The translations under genes and the position numbers were made by a program. DNA of 64,000 nt, from assembly GCA_947492995.1 (NCBI GenBank), contig CANLOU010000001.1:1001001-1065000 (forward strand), read 5' to 3'. Below are positions 24,357 to 33,354 of the stretch, in pieces (position 1 is the first letter of the stretch; each line of letters opens with the position of its first letter). The DNA comes from an uncultured Litoreibacter sp. (GTDB lineage: Bacteria; Pseudomonadota; Alphaproteobacteria; Rhodobacterales; Rhodobacteraceae). The notes beneath the pieces were generated by a model. It saw nothing but the letters and a program-made list of their open reading frames with translations, made no database searches and had not been told where the DNA came from.

Positions 24357-25301
24357 ATGGCCACCGCCGCCCCCAGACAAAACATCCCGCTGGCTATTGG
24401 TGCAAAGCTGGGCGCGGTCGTGTGTTTCATTTTGATGGCGACCTTTGTGAAGATCGCCGCGGAAACTGTGCCGACCGGGCAAATCGTATTTTTTCGGTCC
24501 TTCTGTGCGCTGCCCATTATCTTGATCTGGGTCACTTGGCGTGGCCAATTGCGGACCGGGCTTAAAACAGACAATCCGGCGGGCCATTTGTGGCGCGGGC
24601 TGGTTGGTACGATGGGCATGAGCCTTGGCTTTGCGGCGCTCGGGCTGCTTCCCCTGTCGGAAGTGAAGGCTATCCAATACGCGCAGCCGGTTCTGGTGGT
24701 GATCTTCGCCGCTATGTTTTTGGGGGAGGCCGTGCGCATTTTTCGTCTTACGGCGGTTGCGATGGGCATGGCCGGCGTGCTGGTCATCATGTGGCCCCGC
24801 CTGACCGCCTTCACTGATGCAGGCATTGACCCTTATTTGGCGCTGGGCGCTGTTGTGGCGTTTGGATCAGCGGTGATGGCCGGTTTGGCGCATGTCTTTG
24901 TGCGCAAGCTGACCGCGACAGAGCCGACATCGGCGATTGTGTTCTACTTCGGGGTGACCGCGTCCAGCTTGTCCCTGCTGACCATCCCGTTTGGCTGGAT
25001 CATGCCGTCCACAGAGGAATTTGTGGTGTTGATCGCCGCAGGCTTGGTTGGTGGAATCGGCCAGATTTTTCTGACCTCCAGTTACAGGTATGCCGATGCG
25101 TCGGTGGTCGCGCCGTTCGAATATGCGTCGATCCTCTTGGCGATTGGCATCGGCTATTTCGTCTTTGACGAGGTCCCAACGATGGTCATGCTTTTGGGCA
25201 TCGCGCTGATCGTAGTGGCGGGGATACTCATCATTTGGCGAGAGCGCCAGCTTGGCAAAGACCGCGCAAAAGCCCGCAAGGTTATGACGCCACAGGGGTA
25301 G
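24357..25301 (+). CDS. EamA/DMT-family transporter
   Basis: A 314-residue inner-membrane protein with ten predicted helices in two EamA repeats (about residues 12-140 and 155-290). The repeat-end pattern is seen in IQYAQPVLVVIFAAMFLGE and FEYASILLAIGIGYFVFDE. DMT members export amino acids, purines or other metabolites; nothing here fixes the substrate. It follows the HupE gene by three bases, so it may be in the same transcript. The C-terminus is basic (KDRAKARK). Confidence 0.88.
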   Translation: MATAAPRQNIPLAIGAKLGAVVCFILMATFVKIAAETVPTGQIVFFRSFCALPIILIWVTWRGQLRTGLKTDNPAGHLWRGLVGTMGMSLGFAALGLLPLSEVKAIQYAQPVLVVIFAAMFLGEAVRIFRLTAVAMGMAGVLVIMWPRLTAFTDAGIDPYLALGAVVAFGSAVMAGLAHVFVRKLTATEPTSAIVFYFGVTASSLSLLTIPFGWIMPSTEEFVVLIAAGLVGGIGQIFLTSSYRYADASVVAPFEYASILLAIGIGYFVFDEVPTMVMLLGIALIVVAGILIIWRERQLGKDRAKARKVMTPQG

Positions 25302-25360
25302 CACCTTAAGCTGAGCCTTGAATTGTGGTACTGTGCGATCAGGAAAAGGAGGTTCTTGCC

Positions 25361-25549
25361 ATGAAACATGTTCTTGACGCATCCAAACCCAAGCACACGG
25401 CTACGTCACTGCGCCACGCTTACACCCAGGTAAATTCCAGGCAACCGACCGCATCGACGCTCGCCTTGCAACAGCGTTGTGGCCCTGAAAAAACCGGCGC
25501 ATCCATGACGCGCCAGTTTCTCAGGATTGCACGCGGCAAGCGCGCCTAG
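25361..25549 (+). CDS. small basic protein, function unknown
   Basis: A 62-residue, strongly basic protein beginning MKHVLDASKPKHTATSLR and ending RQFLRIARGKRA. The start is supported by one of the best ribosome binding sites in the window, AAGGAGG at 25346-25352, eight bases before the ATG. There is no signal peptide or membrane helix. A nucleic-acid or ribosome-associated role is possible from charge only. Its TAG stop lies inside a 16-bp palindrome that also holds the convergent ilvE stop. Confidence 0.55.
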   Translation: MKHVLDASKPKHTATSLRHAYTQVNSRQPTASTLALQQRCGPEKTGASMTRQFLRIARGKRA

Positions 25550-25555
25550 GCGCGC
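25540..25555. repeat. 16-bp palindrome spanning two convergent stop codons
   Basis: GCGCGCCTAGGCGCGC is a perfect palindrome. Its centre CTAG provides TAG for the plus-strand small gene (25547-25549) and TAG for ilvE on the minus strand (25546-25548). There is no T-run on either side, so a standard terminator is not evident. Confidence 0.7.
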
Positions 25556-26415
25556 ACCAGCTTTTCGTAGCTTTCGGAGATGTCGCGCGTCAGCGCGCCG
25601 ACCTCGAAATTGTAGTCACCGATTTGGCCAACGGGCGTGACCTCGGCAGCGGTGCCGGTCAGCCAGCATTGCTCGAACCCTTCCAGCTCGGAGGCTTCGA
25701 TGCGGCGGACGTTGACCTTGATTTGTTTGTCCTCAAGCATCTTGATGACCGTTTGCCGGGTGATGCCGTTCAGGAACGCATCCGGGTCGGGCGTGTGGAC
25801 CTCGCCGTCTTTGACGAAGAAGATGTTGGCGCCGGTCGCCTCCGCCACGTAGCCGCGGTAGTCGAACATCATGGCGTCCGAGCAGCCTTTGGCCTCCGCC
25901 GCGTGTTTGGACATGGTGCAGATCATGTAGAGGCCCGCAGCCTTGGCGTGGCAGGGAATGGTTTCGGGGCTGGGGCGCTTCCATTTCGAGATGTCGAGCT
26001 TGGCACCCTTCATCTTGGCGTCGCCGTAGTAATTGCCCCACTCCCAGGCCGCGATGGCCAGACGCACGGGGTTGCGGTTCGACGCGACGCCCATGTCTTC
26101 GCCCGCGCCGCGCCACGCGATTGCGCGCACATAGGCGTCGTTGAAGCCGTTGGCTTTGAGGACCTCGACCTTGGCGGCCTCGATTTCATTAACGGTGTAG
26201 GGGATTGGCATGTCCAGCTCGTTGCCGGAGAAATGCAGGCGTTCGGAATGCTTGCGGGATTCGAAGATCTTGCCGTTGTAGCAGCGCTCACCCTCGAAGA
26301 CCGACGACGCGTAGTGGATGCCATGCGTCAGGATATGCACGTTGGCTTCGCGCCAATCCACCAGCTTCCCATCCATCCAGATGACGCCGTCACGATCATC
26401 ATATCCACCAGCCAT
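25546..26415 (-). CDS. ilvE: branched-chain amino acid aminotransferase
   Basis: A 289-residue class IV PLP aminotransferase. Family motifs are THGIHYASSVFEGERCY, the segment with CHAKAAGLYMICTMSK (PLP-linked Lys in the usual place) and EATGANIFFVKDGEVHTP with the conserved Glu. It makes the final transamination step for valine, leucine and isoleucine. ATG 26415 is preferred to the upstream in-frame start at 26448 because AGAAGGA lies eight bases before it and the family starts MAGGYDDRDG. It is divergent from petP across 183 bases. Confidence 0.92.
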   Translation of the reverse strand: MAGGYDDRDGVIWMDGKLVDWREANVHILTHGIHYASSVFEGERCYNGKIFESRKHSERLHFSGNELDMPIPYTVNEIEAAKVEVLKANGFNDAYVRAIAWRGAGEDMGVASNRNPVRLAIAAWEWGNYYGDAKMKGAKLDISKWKRPSPETIPCHAKAAGLYMICTMSKHAAEAKGCSDAMMFDYRGYVAEATGANIFFVKDGEVHTPDPDAFLNGITRQTVIKMLEDKQIKVNVRRIEASELEGFEQCWLTGTAAEVTPVGQIGDYNFEVGALTRDISESYEKLVRA

Positions 26416-26598
26416 CGCCGTTTTCCTTCTACCGTCGCCCGCAGGCAATGTTTTCGTTTATTGCGTGAGTTACGCCCGTTTCGGACATAATATTTCATGA
26501 AAGCTGAGATTCGCTACCAGTTGAACCTTGGAAAGTCAACAAGGCTGACTTAAACTCAGCCCCGAAACCACGGCGATATGACCGAGGGAGGAACCGAT

Positions 26599-27120
26599 AT
26601 GGCGGATAATGGATTGGGTCATCAGGCCCGGTCGGGGCAGGGCGGAGAAGGCCTGCTGTTTTTGACCGACGACCAGCTCAGGCGTGGGATCGAGGCGATG
26701 TTCTTCGCCTATCGTGGGTTTACGGCTGACCCTGACCGCATCTTGTCGGAGAAATCCTATGGCCGCGCCCATCACCGCGCCTTGCACTTTGTGCATCGGT
26801 CCCCGGGGACGACGGTGAACAATCTCTTGGACATTCTGGGGGTCACCAAGCAGTCGCTTAATCGCGTGCTGCGCACCTTGATCGAGGACGGGCTGGTCGA
26901 ATCCAAAGTGGGTGTGAAAGACCGCCGCGAACGGCATTTGTTTCTGACCGAAGACGGCCGCGAGCTGGAAAAAGTGTTGAGCGAGGCGCAACGCAAACGC
27001 ATGCGCGCCGCCTACCGCGAGGCCGGGCCGGAAGCGGTGGCGGGGTTTCGCAAGGTGCTTGAACAGATTATGGACCCTGAGATGCGCAGGCATTTTGACC
27101 AATTGAAGGACGGTGTGTGA
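26599..27120 (+). CDS. petP: MarR-family regulator PetP
   Basis: A 173-residue winged-helix protein of the MarR family. The helix-turn-helix region is TTVNNLLDILGVTKQSLNRVL (in parts) with the wing KDRRERHLFLTEDG. In Rhodobacter capsulatus a protein of this type, PetP, is encoded directly before the response regulator PetR and was linked to cytochrome expression; the same order is seen here. ATG 26599 is chosen over 26578 because GGGAGGAA precedes it. The stop overlaps the petR ATG (TGATG). The regulon in this organism is unknown. Confidence 0.78.
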   Translation: MADNGLGHQARSGQGGEGLLFLTDDQLRRGIEAMFFAYRGFTADPDRILSEKSYGRAHHRALHFVHRSPGTTVNNLLDILGVTKQSLNRVLRTLIEDGLVESKVGVKDRRERHLFLTEDGRELEKVLSEAQRKRMRAAYREAGPEAVAGFRKVLEQIMDPEMRRHFDQLKDGV

Positions 27121-27830
27121 TGGTGGACCTTTCTCAAAACGACGCTCATTTGCTGATCGTTGACGATGACGAGCGCATCCGCACGCTGCTACAGCAATTT
27201 CTGTCCCGCAACGGGTTCTGGACGACGGCTGCGCGGGACGCGGACCACGCGCGACGGTTGCTGGAAGGCCTGGATTTTGACCTGATCGTGCTGGATGTGA
27301 TGATGCCGGGCGATGACGGGATCACGTTTACCAAGGAATTGCGGGCCTCCAAGGACACCCCGATTTTGTTGCTAACGGCGAAAGGCGAATCCGCTGATCG
27401 CATTTCGGGGTTGGAGGCTGGCGCGGATGACTACCTGCCAAAGCCTTTTGAGCCCAAAGAGCTGCTGCTGCGTATCAATGCCATCCTGCGCCGCGTGCCT
27501 CAGACGGAAGAGATCAACGACGCGCCAAAGGTCCTGCATCTGGGCGAAATCCGTTACGACATTGATCGCGGCGAGATGTGGCAGGGCGAAGACTTGGTGC
27601 GGCTGACAGCAACCGAGGTGTCTTTGATGCGCATCTTCTCTGGCCGTGTGGGCGAGCCCGTGTCGCGGGCCAAGCTGGTCGAAGATTTGGGCCGGGACAA
27701 AGGTCAGGCGCAGGAGCGGGCGGTGGACGTACAGATCACCCGTCTGCGCCGCAAAATAGAAGCGGATCCGAAGCAGCCCCGCTATTTGCAGACGGTGCGC
27801 GGGGCGGGATATATGTTGGCGCCGGATTGA
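27120..27830 (+). CDS. petR: OmpR-family response regulator PetR
   Basis: A 236-residue two-domain response regulator. The receiver domain has the acidic pair in LLIVDDDERI, the phosphorylation site Asp59 in IVLDVMMPG, Thr in LLLTAKG and Lys in LPKPF. The C-terminal winged helix (about 135-235) has VDVQITRLRRKIE and LQTVRGAGYML. The ATG overlaps the petP stop. No histidine kinase lies next to it, so the phosphodonor is elsewhere, or PetP modulates it. The gene pair matches petP-petR of Rhodobacter. Confidence 0.85.
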   Translation: MVDLSQNDAHLLIVDDDERIRTLLQQFLSRNGFWTTAARDADHARRLLEGLDFDLIVLDVMMPGDDGITFTKELRASKDTPILLLTAKGESADRISGLEAGADDYLPKPFEPKELLLRINAILRRVPQTEEINDAPKVLHLGEIRYDIDRGEMWQGEDLVRLTATEVSLMRIFSGRVGEPVSRAKLVEDLGRDKGQAQERAVDVQITRLRRKIEADPKQPRYLQTVRGAGYMLAPD

Positions 27831-27864
27831 TGGCTGGTTTGGATATTTTTGGAACAATGATGGT

Positions 27865-28800
27865 ATGACGACGGCGCTTCTGACCCACCCAGATTGTTTG
27901 CAGCATTTAACGCCTGCGGGGCACCCCGAGCGGGTGGACCGGTTAATGGCGATTTATGCGGCCTTGGATACGATTGAGGATGAGACATTGTTGCGTGTGG
28001 AGGCTCCGCTTGGGTCTGACGGCGATGTGCTGCTGTGCCACCCGCAAAGCCATATTGACCACATAAAAGGCTCTGAGCCCGCCAGCGGCATGGTCGCATT
28101 GGATGCAGACACGCATATGTCGAACGGGTCAGTTGCGGCAGCGTTTCGGGGCGTTGGCGCTATGACGAAAGCGGTGGACATGGTTTTGGATGGGGAGGCG
28201 GCCAATGCTTTTGCGGCGATGCGCCCGCCCGGCCACCACGCTGAAACCGCCAAGCAGATGGGGTTTTGCCTGTTTGGGAATGTCGCCATCGCCGCGAAAC
28301 ACGCGCTTGACCGACATGGGTTATCCCGTGTCGCCGTGGTCGATTTTGACGTGCATCACGGCAACGGCACACAAGACCTGCTATGGGACGAGCCGCGGGC
28401 GCTTTTTGTGTCTTCCCACCAAATGCCGCTTTGGCCGGGAAGCGGCACAGTCGAGGAAAGTGGTAAAGACGGAAACGTTCTGAACATCCCTTTGCCGCCC
28501 GAGAGTGGTGGCGACATCATGCGCAAGGCTTATGAACGGATCGCGTTTCCTGCACTGGAAGAGTTCAAGCCGGAGCTGATCCTGATTTCTGCCGGCTTTG
28601 ATGCCCATCGCGACGATCCGCTCGCAAATCTGAACTGGGTGGAGGGTGATTTTGCGTGGGTCACCGAAAAGCTGTGCGATATTGCCGACCGGCATTGTGG
28701 GGGACGCATCGTCTCGACTTTGGAAGGCGGATATGATTTGCAGGCCTTGGCGTCATCGACCAAGGCGCATTTGGAAGTTCTACTGGCGAGGGGCGCATGA
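27865..28800 (+). CDS. histone deacetylase-family (class II HDAC-like) hydrolase
   Basis: A 311-residue arginase-fold zinc hydrolase. The motifs are complete: RPPGHHAE (paired His), VVDFDVHHGNGTQD with zinc-ligand Asp/His, and SAGFDAHRDDPLA with the second zinc Asp. Bacterial members remove acetyl groups from small amines or lysine side chains (acetoin utilisation protein, acetylpolyamine amidohydrolase). The substrate is unknown here. It starts 34 bases after petR and overlaps xseB by four bases (ATGA), so it is in the petP-dxs transcript. Confidence 0.9.
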   Translation: MTTALLTHPDCLQHLTPAGHPERVDRLMAIYAALDTIEDETLLRVEAPLGSDGDVLLCHPQSHIDHIKGSEPASGMVALDADTHMSNGSVAAAFRGVGAMTKAVDMVLDGEAANAFAAMRPPGHHAETAKQMGFCLFGNVAIAAKHALDRHGLSRVAVVDFDVHHGNGTQDLLWDEPRALFVSSHQMPLWPGSGTVEESGKDGNVLNIPLPPESGGDIMRKAYERIAFPALEEFKPELILISAGFDAHRDDPLANLNWVEGDFAWVTEKLCDIADRHCGGRIVSTLEGGYDLQALASSTKAHLEVLLARGA

Positions 28801-29036
28801 GCGACACAGATGTAAACGAGATGTCCTTTGAACAGGCGATGGCCGAGCTGGAAGGCGTGGTCGACCGCCTTGAACGCGGCGAGGTTCCGTTGGAGGAATC
28901 AATCAAGTTGTATGAGCGTGGCGCCGAGCTGAAAAAGCGCTGCGAGGCCAAGCTGTCAGAGGCCGAAGAAAAAGTTGCCGCGATTACGTTGGATGGCGGG
29001 CAAGCTACGGGAACCACCCCTGTCGAAGGCATGTAA
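28797..29036 (+). CDS. xseB: exodeoxyribonuclease VII small subunit
   Basis: A 79-residue protein with the XseB core MSFEQAMAELEGVVDRLERG and VPLEESIKLYERG, forming two long helices that bind the XseA large subunit. The complex degrades single-stranded DNA. It is encoded between the HDAC-like gene and ispA, as in many alphaproteobacteria. The ATG overlaps the upstream stop and the ispA GTG follows its TAA directly. Confidence 0.94.
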   Translation: MSDTDVNEMSFEQAMAELEGVVDRLERGEVPLEESIKLYERGAELKKRCEAKLSEAEEKVAAITLDGGQATGTTPVEGM

Positions 29037-29900
29037 GTGTTCGACGCCGCACTGAAAGACGCGCAGACCCGTGTGCAAGCTGCACTTGACGACGCTATGG
29101 CAGGCCTAGACGGCACCGTTGCTGACGCGATGCGCTACACCTGTCAGGGTGGCAAAAGGCTTCGTGCGTTTTTGGCAATTGAAAGCGGGCGCATGCACCA
29201 CGTAGCGCCAGCGCAGGCTGACCGCGCGGCGGCGGCGATTGAGGCGGTGCATGCCTATTCTTTGGTGCATGACGACCTGCCCTGCATGGATGACGACGAT
29301 CTGCGGCGCGGAAACCCAACCGTGCATATCAAGTGGGACGAGGCGACAGCGGTTTTGACCGGTGATGCGCTACAGACGCTGGCATTCGACATTCTCAGCG
29401 CGCCAGATACCGGGCATGCCGATGTGCGGGTTGCCCTGATTTCGACCCTTGCAAAGGCCGCCGGTGCCGACGGCATGGTGCTGGGCCAGGCCTTGGACAT
29501 TGCGGCAGAAACCGCCGATGCCCCGCTGACATTGGACCAAATCACTCGGCTGCAAGCCGGTAAAACCGGCGCGTTGATTGAATGGCCTGCCTGTGCGGGG
29601 GCGTTGATGGCCAAGGCCGACCCCGCCCCCCTGCGCCAATATGCGCAGGCGCTTGGCCTTGCGTTTCAGATTGCGGACGACATTCTGGACATAGAGGGTG
29701 ACGCCGCGAAAGCGGGGAAGCGCCTGCAAAAAGACACCGCAGCCGGGAAGGCGACATTCGTGTCGTTGCTTGGTATGGATGAGGCCAAAGCCCGCGCAAA
29801 GGCGTTGGTGGCTGAGGCCGAAGACGCCTTGGCGGTTTATGGCGGCGCGGCTGACAACTTGAAGGCCGCCGCCCGCTTCGTTATCTCGCGCGAAAGCTGA
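29037..29900 (+). CDS. ispA: polyprenyl synthetase, probable farnesyl diphosphate synthase
   Basis: A 287-residue trans-prenyltransferase with both Asp-rich motifs: [14 protein letters not shown] (first, about residues 81-94) and [13 protein letters not shown] (second, about 212-224). The two residues before the first motif and the length agree with short-chain FPP synthases. It condenses IPP and DMAPP to GPP/FPP and sits between xseB and dxs, as is usual. The GTG start directly follows the xseB stop. Confidence 0.92.
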   Translation: MFDAALKDAQTRVQAALDDAMAGLDGTVADAMRYTCQGGKRLRAFLAIESGRMHHVAPAQADRAAAAIEAVHAYSLVHDDLPCMDDDDLRRGNPTVHIKWDEATAVLTGDALQTLAFDILSAPDTGHADVRVALISTLAKAAGADGMVLGQALDIAAETADAPLTLDQITRLQAGKTGALIEWPACAGALMAKADPAPLRQYAQALGLAFQIADDILDIEGDAAKAGKRLQKDTAAGKATFVSLLGMDEAKARAKALVAEAEDALAVYGGAADNLKAAARFVISRES

Positions 29901-29919
29901 CGCGCGGAAAGGCCGGAAG

Positions 29920-31848
29920 ATGAGTGACAGACCACATACCCCGACGCTGGACCGCGTGAATGTCCCGGCTGACATGAAGGCACTCACTGACGCCGAGTTA
30001 ACCAAACTTGCGCATGAGCTTAGGGCTGAAACTATCTCTGCCGTGTCTGAGACTGGCGGCCATCTGGGCGCGGGGCTTGGCGTCGTTGAAATGACCGTCG
30101 CGTTGCATGCCGTTTTTGATACGCCAAAGGACCGGCTGATTTGGGACGTGTCGCATCAATGCTACCCCCACAAAATTCTGACCGGTCGCCGCGACCGCAT
30201 CCGCACGTTGCGGATGAAGGATGGGTTGTCAGGTTTCACCAAACGCAGCGAAAGTCCGTTTGATCCGTTCGGGGCGGCGCATAGCTCGACCTCTATTTCG
30301 GCGGCGTTGGGCATGGCTGTCGCGCGGGATCTGGGCGGTGCGCCGGAACATGGCATCGGCGACTGCATCGCGGTGATTGGCGACGGTTCCATGAGCGCGG
30401 GCATGGCTTACGAGGCGATGAACAACGCGGGTCATTTGGGAAAGCGGCTGATCGTCATATTGAATGACAACGAGATGAGCATCGCCCCGCCTGTTGGGGC
30501 AATGTCGACCTACCTGTCGCGGCTTTACGCGGGCGCGCCGTTTCAAGAATTCAAAGCGGCCGCCAAGGGCGCCGTGTCCCTGCTGCCGCCGCCATTCCAG
30601 GAAGGCGCGCGTCGGGCCAAGGAGATGCTGAAGGGCATGACCGTGGGTGGCACGATGTTCGAGGAGCTCGGGTTTTCGTATGTCGGGCCCATCGACGGGC
30701 ACGATATGGAGCAATTGCTTGCCGTCTTGCGCACTGTAAAGGACCGCGCCGACGGGCCGATCCTGATCCATACAATCACCAAGAAAGGCAAAGGCTACGG
30801 CCCGGCTGAGGCGGCAATGGACAAGGGCCACGCGACGGCCAAATTCAACGTGGTCACCGGCAAGCAGCAAAAGGCGAAGTCGAACGCGCCCAGCTACACT
30901 TCGGTCTTTGCCAAAGGGCTTCTGAAAGAGGCAGAGCACTCCGACAAGATTGTTGCCGTTACCGCCGCGATGCCCGATGGCACCGGGCTGAGCCTGTTCA
31001 ATGAACGCTACCCCTCGCGCTGCTTTGACGTGGGCATCGCCGAACAACACGCTGTGACCTTCTCTGCCGGTCTCGCGGCGGGCGGGATGAAGCCGTTCTG
31101 CGCGATTTATTCAACCTTCCTACAACGTGGCTATGACCAAGTGGTGCATGACGTGGCGCTGCAACGCCTGCCAGTGCGCTTCGCCATCGACCGCGCTGGA
31201 TTGGTGGGGGCGGATGGGGCGACCCATGCGGGGTCTTTCGATATTGGCTTTATGTCCAACTTGCCCGGCATGGTGGTGATGGCCGCCGCTGACGAGGCGG
31301 AGCTGATGCATATGGTCGCCACGGCGGCGGCGCATGACGACGGCCCCATTGCGTTCCGCTTCCCGCGTGGCGAGGGCGTCGGCATCGAGCTGCCGGAACG
31401 TGGCGAGCCGATTGAAATCGGCAAAGGCCGCATGATCCAGGAAGGCAGCAAGGTTGCGATCCTGTCCTTCGGCACCCGCTTGCAAGAGGTGCAGGAGGCC
31501 GCCGAAACGCTGGCGGCCAAGGGCATCACGCCGACCATCGCGGATGCGCGGTTTGCCAAGCCCCTGGATCACGATTTGATCCTGCAGCTGGCACAAAACC
31601 ACGAGGCGCTTATCACCATCGAGGAAGGCGCTGTTGGCGGTTTCGGAAGCCATGTGGCGCAATATCTGGCCGAAGAAGGCGTGTTCGACACTGGCCATAA
31701 ATTCCGGTCCATGGTGCTGCCAGACACATTCATTGACCAAGCCAGCCCTGCAGATATGTACGCCTCCGCCGCCATGAACGCCCCGCAGATTGTGGCTAAA
31801 GTTCTGAACACGCTGGGCGTCGCCGATCTGGATGCGAAACGGGCCTGA
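29920..31848 (+). CDS. dxs: 1-deoxy-D-xylulose-5-phosphate synthase
   Basis: A 642-residue ThDP enzyme of full length. It has [17 protein letters not shown], the ThDP-magnesium motif [18 protein letters not shown], the catalytic Glu-containing [14 protein letters not shown], and [15 protein letters not shown]. It makes DXP from pyruvate and glyceraldehyde 3-phosphate, the entry to the non-mevalonate isoprenoid pathway and to thiamine and pyridoxal. It starts 19 bases after ispA and closes the operon; GGAAAGG lies before the start. Long open frames on the opposite strand are shadows. Confidence 0.97.
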   Translation: MSDRPHTPTLDRVNVPADMKALTDAELTKLAHELRAETISAVSETGGHLGAGLGVVEMTVALHAVFDTPKDRLIWDVSHQCYPHKILTGRRDRIRTLRMKDGLSGFTKRSESPFDPFGAAHSSTSISAALGMAVARDLGGAPEHGIGDCIAVIGDGSMSAGMAYEAMNNAGHLGKRLIVILNDNEMSIAPPVGAMSTYLSRLYAGAPFQEFKAAAKGAVSLLPPPFQEGARRAKEMLKGMTVGGTMFEELGFSYVGPIDGHDMEQLLAVLRTVKDRADGPILIHTITKKGKGYGPAEAAMDKGHATAKFNVVTGKQQKAKSNAPSYTSVFAKGLLKEAEHSDKIVAVTAAMPDGTGLSLFNERYPSRCFDVGIAEQHAVTFSAGLAAGGMKPFCAIYSTFLQRGYDQVVHDVALQRLPVRFAIDRAGLVGADGATHAGSFDIGFMSNLPGMVVMAAADEAELMHMVATAAAHDDGPIAFRFPRGEGVGIELPERGEPIEIGKGRMIQEGSKVAILSFGTRLQEVQEAAETLAAKGITPTIADARFAKPLDHDLILQLAQNHEALITIEEGAVGGFGSHVAQYLAEEGVFDTGHKFRSMVLPDTFIDQASPADMYASAAMNAPQIVAKVLNTLGVADLDAKRA

Positions 31849-31920
31849 ACCTAACGTCACCGTTTACGGCGCTCGAATTAGGCCTAACCTTGGCTCAATG
31901 AACAGGGAGGGGGCTTCGGC

Positions 31921-32592
31921 ATGGATCAATCGGCACCGGCAATGCGAACTATCCGTTGGGGCATATTTGCGCTGACGGCTGGGTTCTTTGTCTTCAAGCT
32001 GTTCACGGCCAATTGGGACTATGTCGGCGGGCATTTCCGGTTCCTCACCATTTGGGCTTTGACCTTTTCGGCCCTGTCGTCGTGGTTCATGTTGCGGCTG
32101 TCGATGGGTTGGGCAACTGCCAGACGGGAGGTTTTTGCCTCTGTCACCGTCGTGCTGAACCTCACTGTCGTGCTGATGTACTGGAAAATCTATTTCGAGG
32201 ACCCCTCGCTGTTTTACGGCGCCGATGGGCAGCCCGGCCCTTGGTATGAGGAGTATTTCCTTCACGCGCTTGGCCCCGCTTTGCAGGTGTTCGATGCTTT
32301 GATTTTGCTGGGGGCTTTCACGCAAATGAAGCGCGTCGCGGCCTATGTCACTGCGTTGCCCATTGCTTACCTGATCTGGATCGAATTCATCATCAGCCCG
32401 CTTAATGACGGACCGGTCGGGTCGGTCACAACGGGGCTGCCATATTTGTTTCTCAACAATATGGATGTTGCCGGTCGCGCGATGTTTTACCTGACGACGA
32501 CAATCACCATGCTGGTCCTGATGTTGGTCGCATGGGGTTTGGCGGCTGCAATCAGGAAGGTCCGGCGCGTTCCTGCAGCAGCCGTTCAATAG
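31921..32592 (+). CDS. Pr6Pr-like integral membrane protein
   Basis: A 223-residue protein with six likely membrane helices. The motif FLHALGPALQVFDALILLG (loop His and Pro before a helix) and GLPYLFLNNMD resemble the Pr6Pr/AIG1-like membrane family, in which a conserved His lies in such a position; eukaryotic AIG1/ADTRP members hydrolyse fatty acid esters. That activity is not shown for bacterial proteins. The ribosome binding site GGGAGGG lies nine to ten bases before the ATG. The 3' end overlaps the convergent sodium-channel gene by 41 bases. Confidence 0.65.
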   Translation: MDQSAPAMRTIRWGIFALTAGFFVFKLFTANWDYVGGHFRFLTIWALTFSALSSWFMLRLSMGWATARREVFASVTVVLNLTVVLMYWKIYFEDPSLFYGADGQPGPWYEEYFLHALGPALQVFDALILLGAFTQMKRVAAYVTALPIAYLIWIEFIISPLNDGPVGSVTTGLPYLFLNNMDVAGRAMFYLTTTITMLVLMLVAWGLAAAIRKVRRVPAAAVQ

Positions 32593-33331
32593 CCTCCAGC
32601 CGTTCCTTGATTTCGTCGCGGTAAGCGTCGGTTCTTTCGTTGTCCTCAAGGTGGTGGGCGTCCTGCATCGAGTTCACGATGAGACCAACCAACAGGTTTA
32701 CCACCGCGAAGGTGGTCACCAGAATGAACGGCAGGAAGAACATCCACGCATAGGGGTAGACCTCCATCACGGGGCGGACGATGCCCATCGACCAGCTTTC
32801 CAACGTCATGATTTGGAACAGCGAGTAGCCGGAATTGCCCAGATCACCGAACCATTGCGGGAAGCTTTCCCCAAACAGCTTGGTGGCCATGACTGACCCT
32901 ATGTAGAAGATCATCGCCATCAAGACGAAGACCGACCCCATGCCGGGCAGGGCCGTGATAAGCCCCTCGACCACGCGTCGCAGGGATGGTGCGACCGATA
33001 CCACGCGCAACAGGCGCAGAACGCGCAAGGCGCGCAGCACCGACAGGCCGTTGGACCCGGGGATCCACGAAATCGCCACGATAATGAGGTCAAAGATGTT
33101 CCACCCGCTGCGGAAGAACTGGAAGCGGAAGGCGTAGAATTTCAGGACCAGTTCGGCGGTGAAGATGATGAGGCATAACTGGTCCAGAAACAGGATCAGC
33201 GGGCCAGCCACGTCCATCACCGGTTTGACCGTTTCCAGCCCCAGCAAGATCGCGTTGAACAAGATCACCGCGAGGATGGAATAGCGGAACCGGTTTCCGT
33301 CTAGGATGGTCTGGAGTTTTTCGCGGTCCAC
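32552..33331 (-). CDS. bacterial voltage-gated sodium channel (NavBac/NaChBac family)
   Basis: A 259-residue six-helix channel subunit. S4 carries four Arg at three-residue spacing (positions 100, 103, 106, 109 in VLRALRVLRLLRVV). The pore has the sodium selectivity filter TLESWSM (176-182), identical to NavAb and close to NaChBac. S6 is about 195-222, and an acidic coiled coil (225-259) that should form the tetramer bundle follows. GTG 33331 is my start because it leaves about 17 residues before S1, as in NavAb; the frame to 33436 overlaps the upstream gene. It is the last gene of a long minus-strand operon, 23 bases after the rlmD-like gene. Confidence 0.92.
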   Translation of the reverse strand: MDREKLQTILDGNRFRYSILAVILFNAILLGLETVKPVMDVAGPLILFLDQLCLIIFTAELVLKFYAFRFQFFRSGWNIFDLIIVAISWIPGSNGLSVLRALRVLRLLRVVSVAPSLRRVVEGLITALPGMGSVFVLMAMIFYIGSVMATKLFGESFPQWFGDLGNSGYSLFQIMTLESWSMGIVRPVMEVYPYAWMFFLPFILVTTFAVVNLLVGLIVNSMQDAHHLEDNERTDAYRDEIKERLEAIERLLQERAGPS

Positions 33332-33354
33332 GGGTTGCTCGTTTGTTAGGGGTC

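Noticed and set aside
30229-31050. 273-residue open frame on the minus strand opposite dxs
   Set aside because: It is a shadow of dxs, which has all ThDP motifs in the plus-strand frame.
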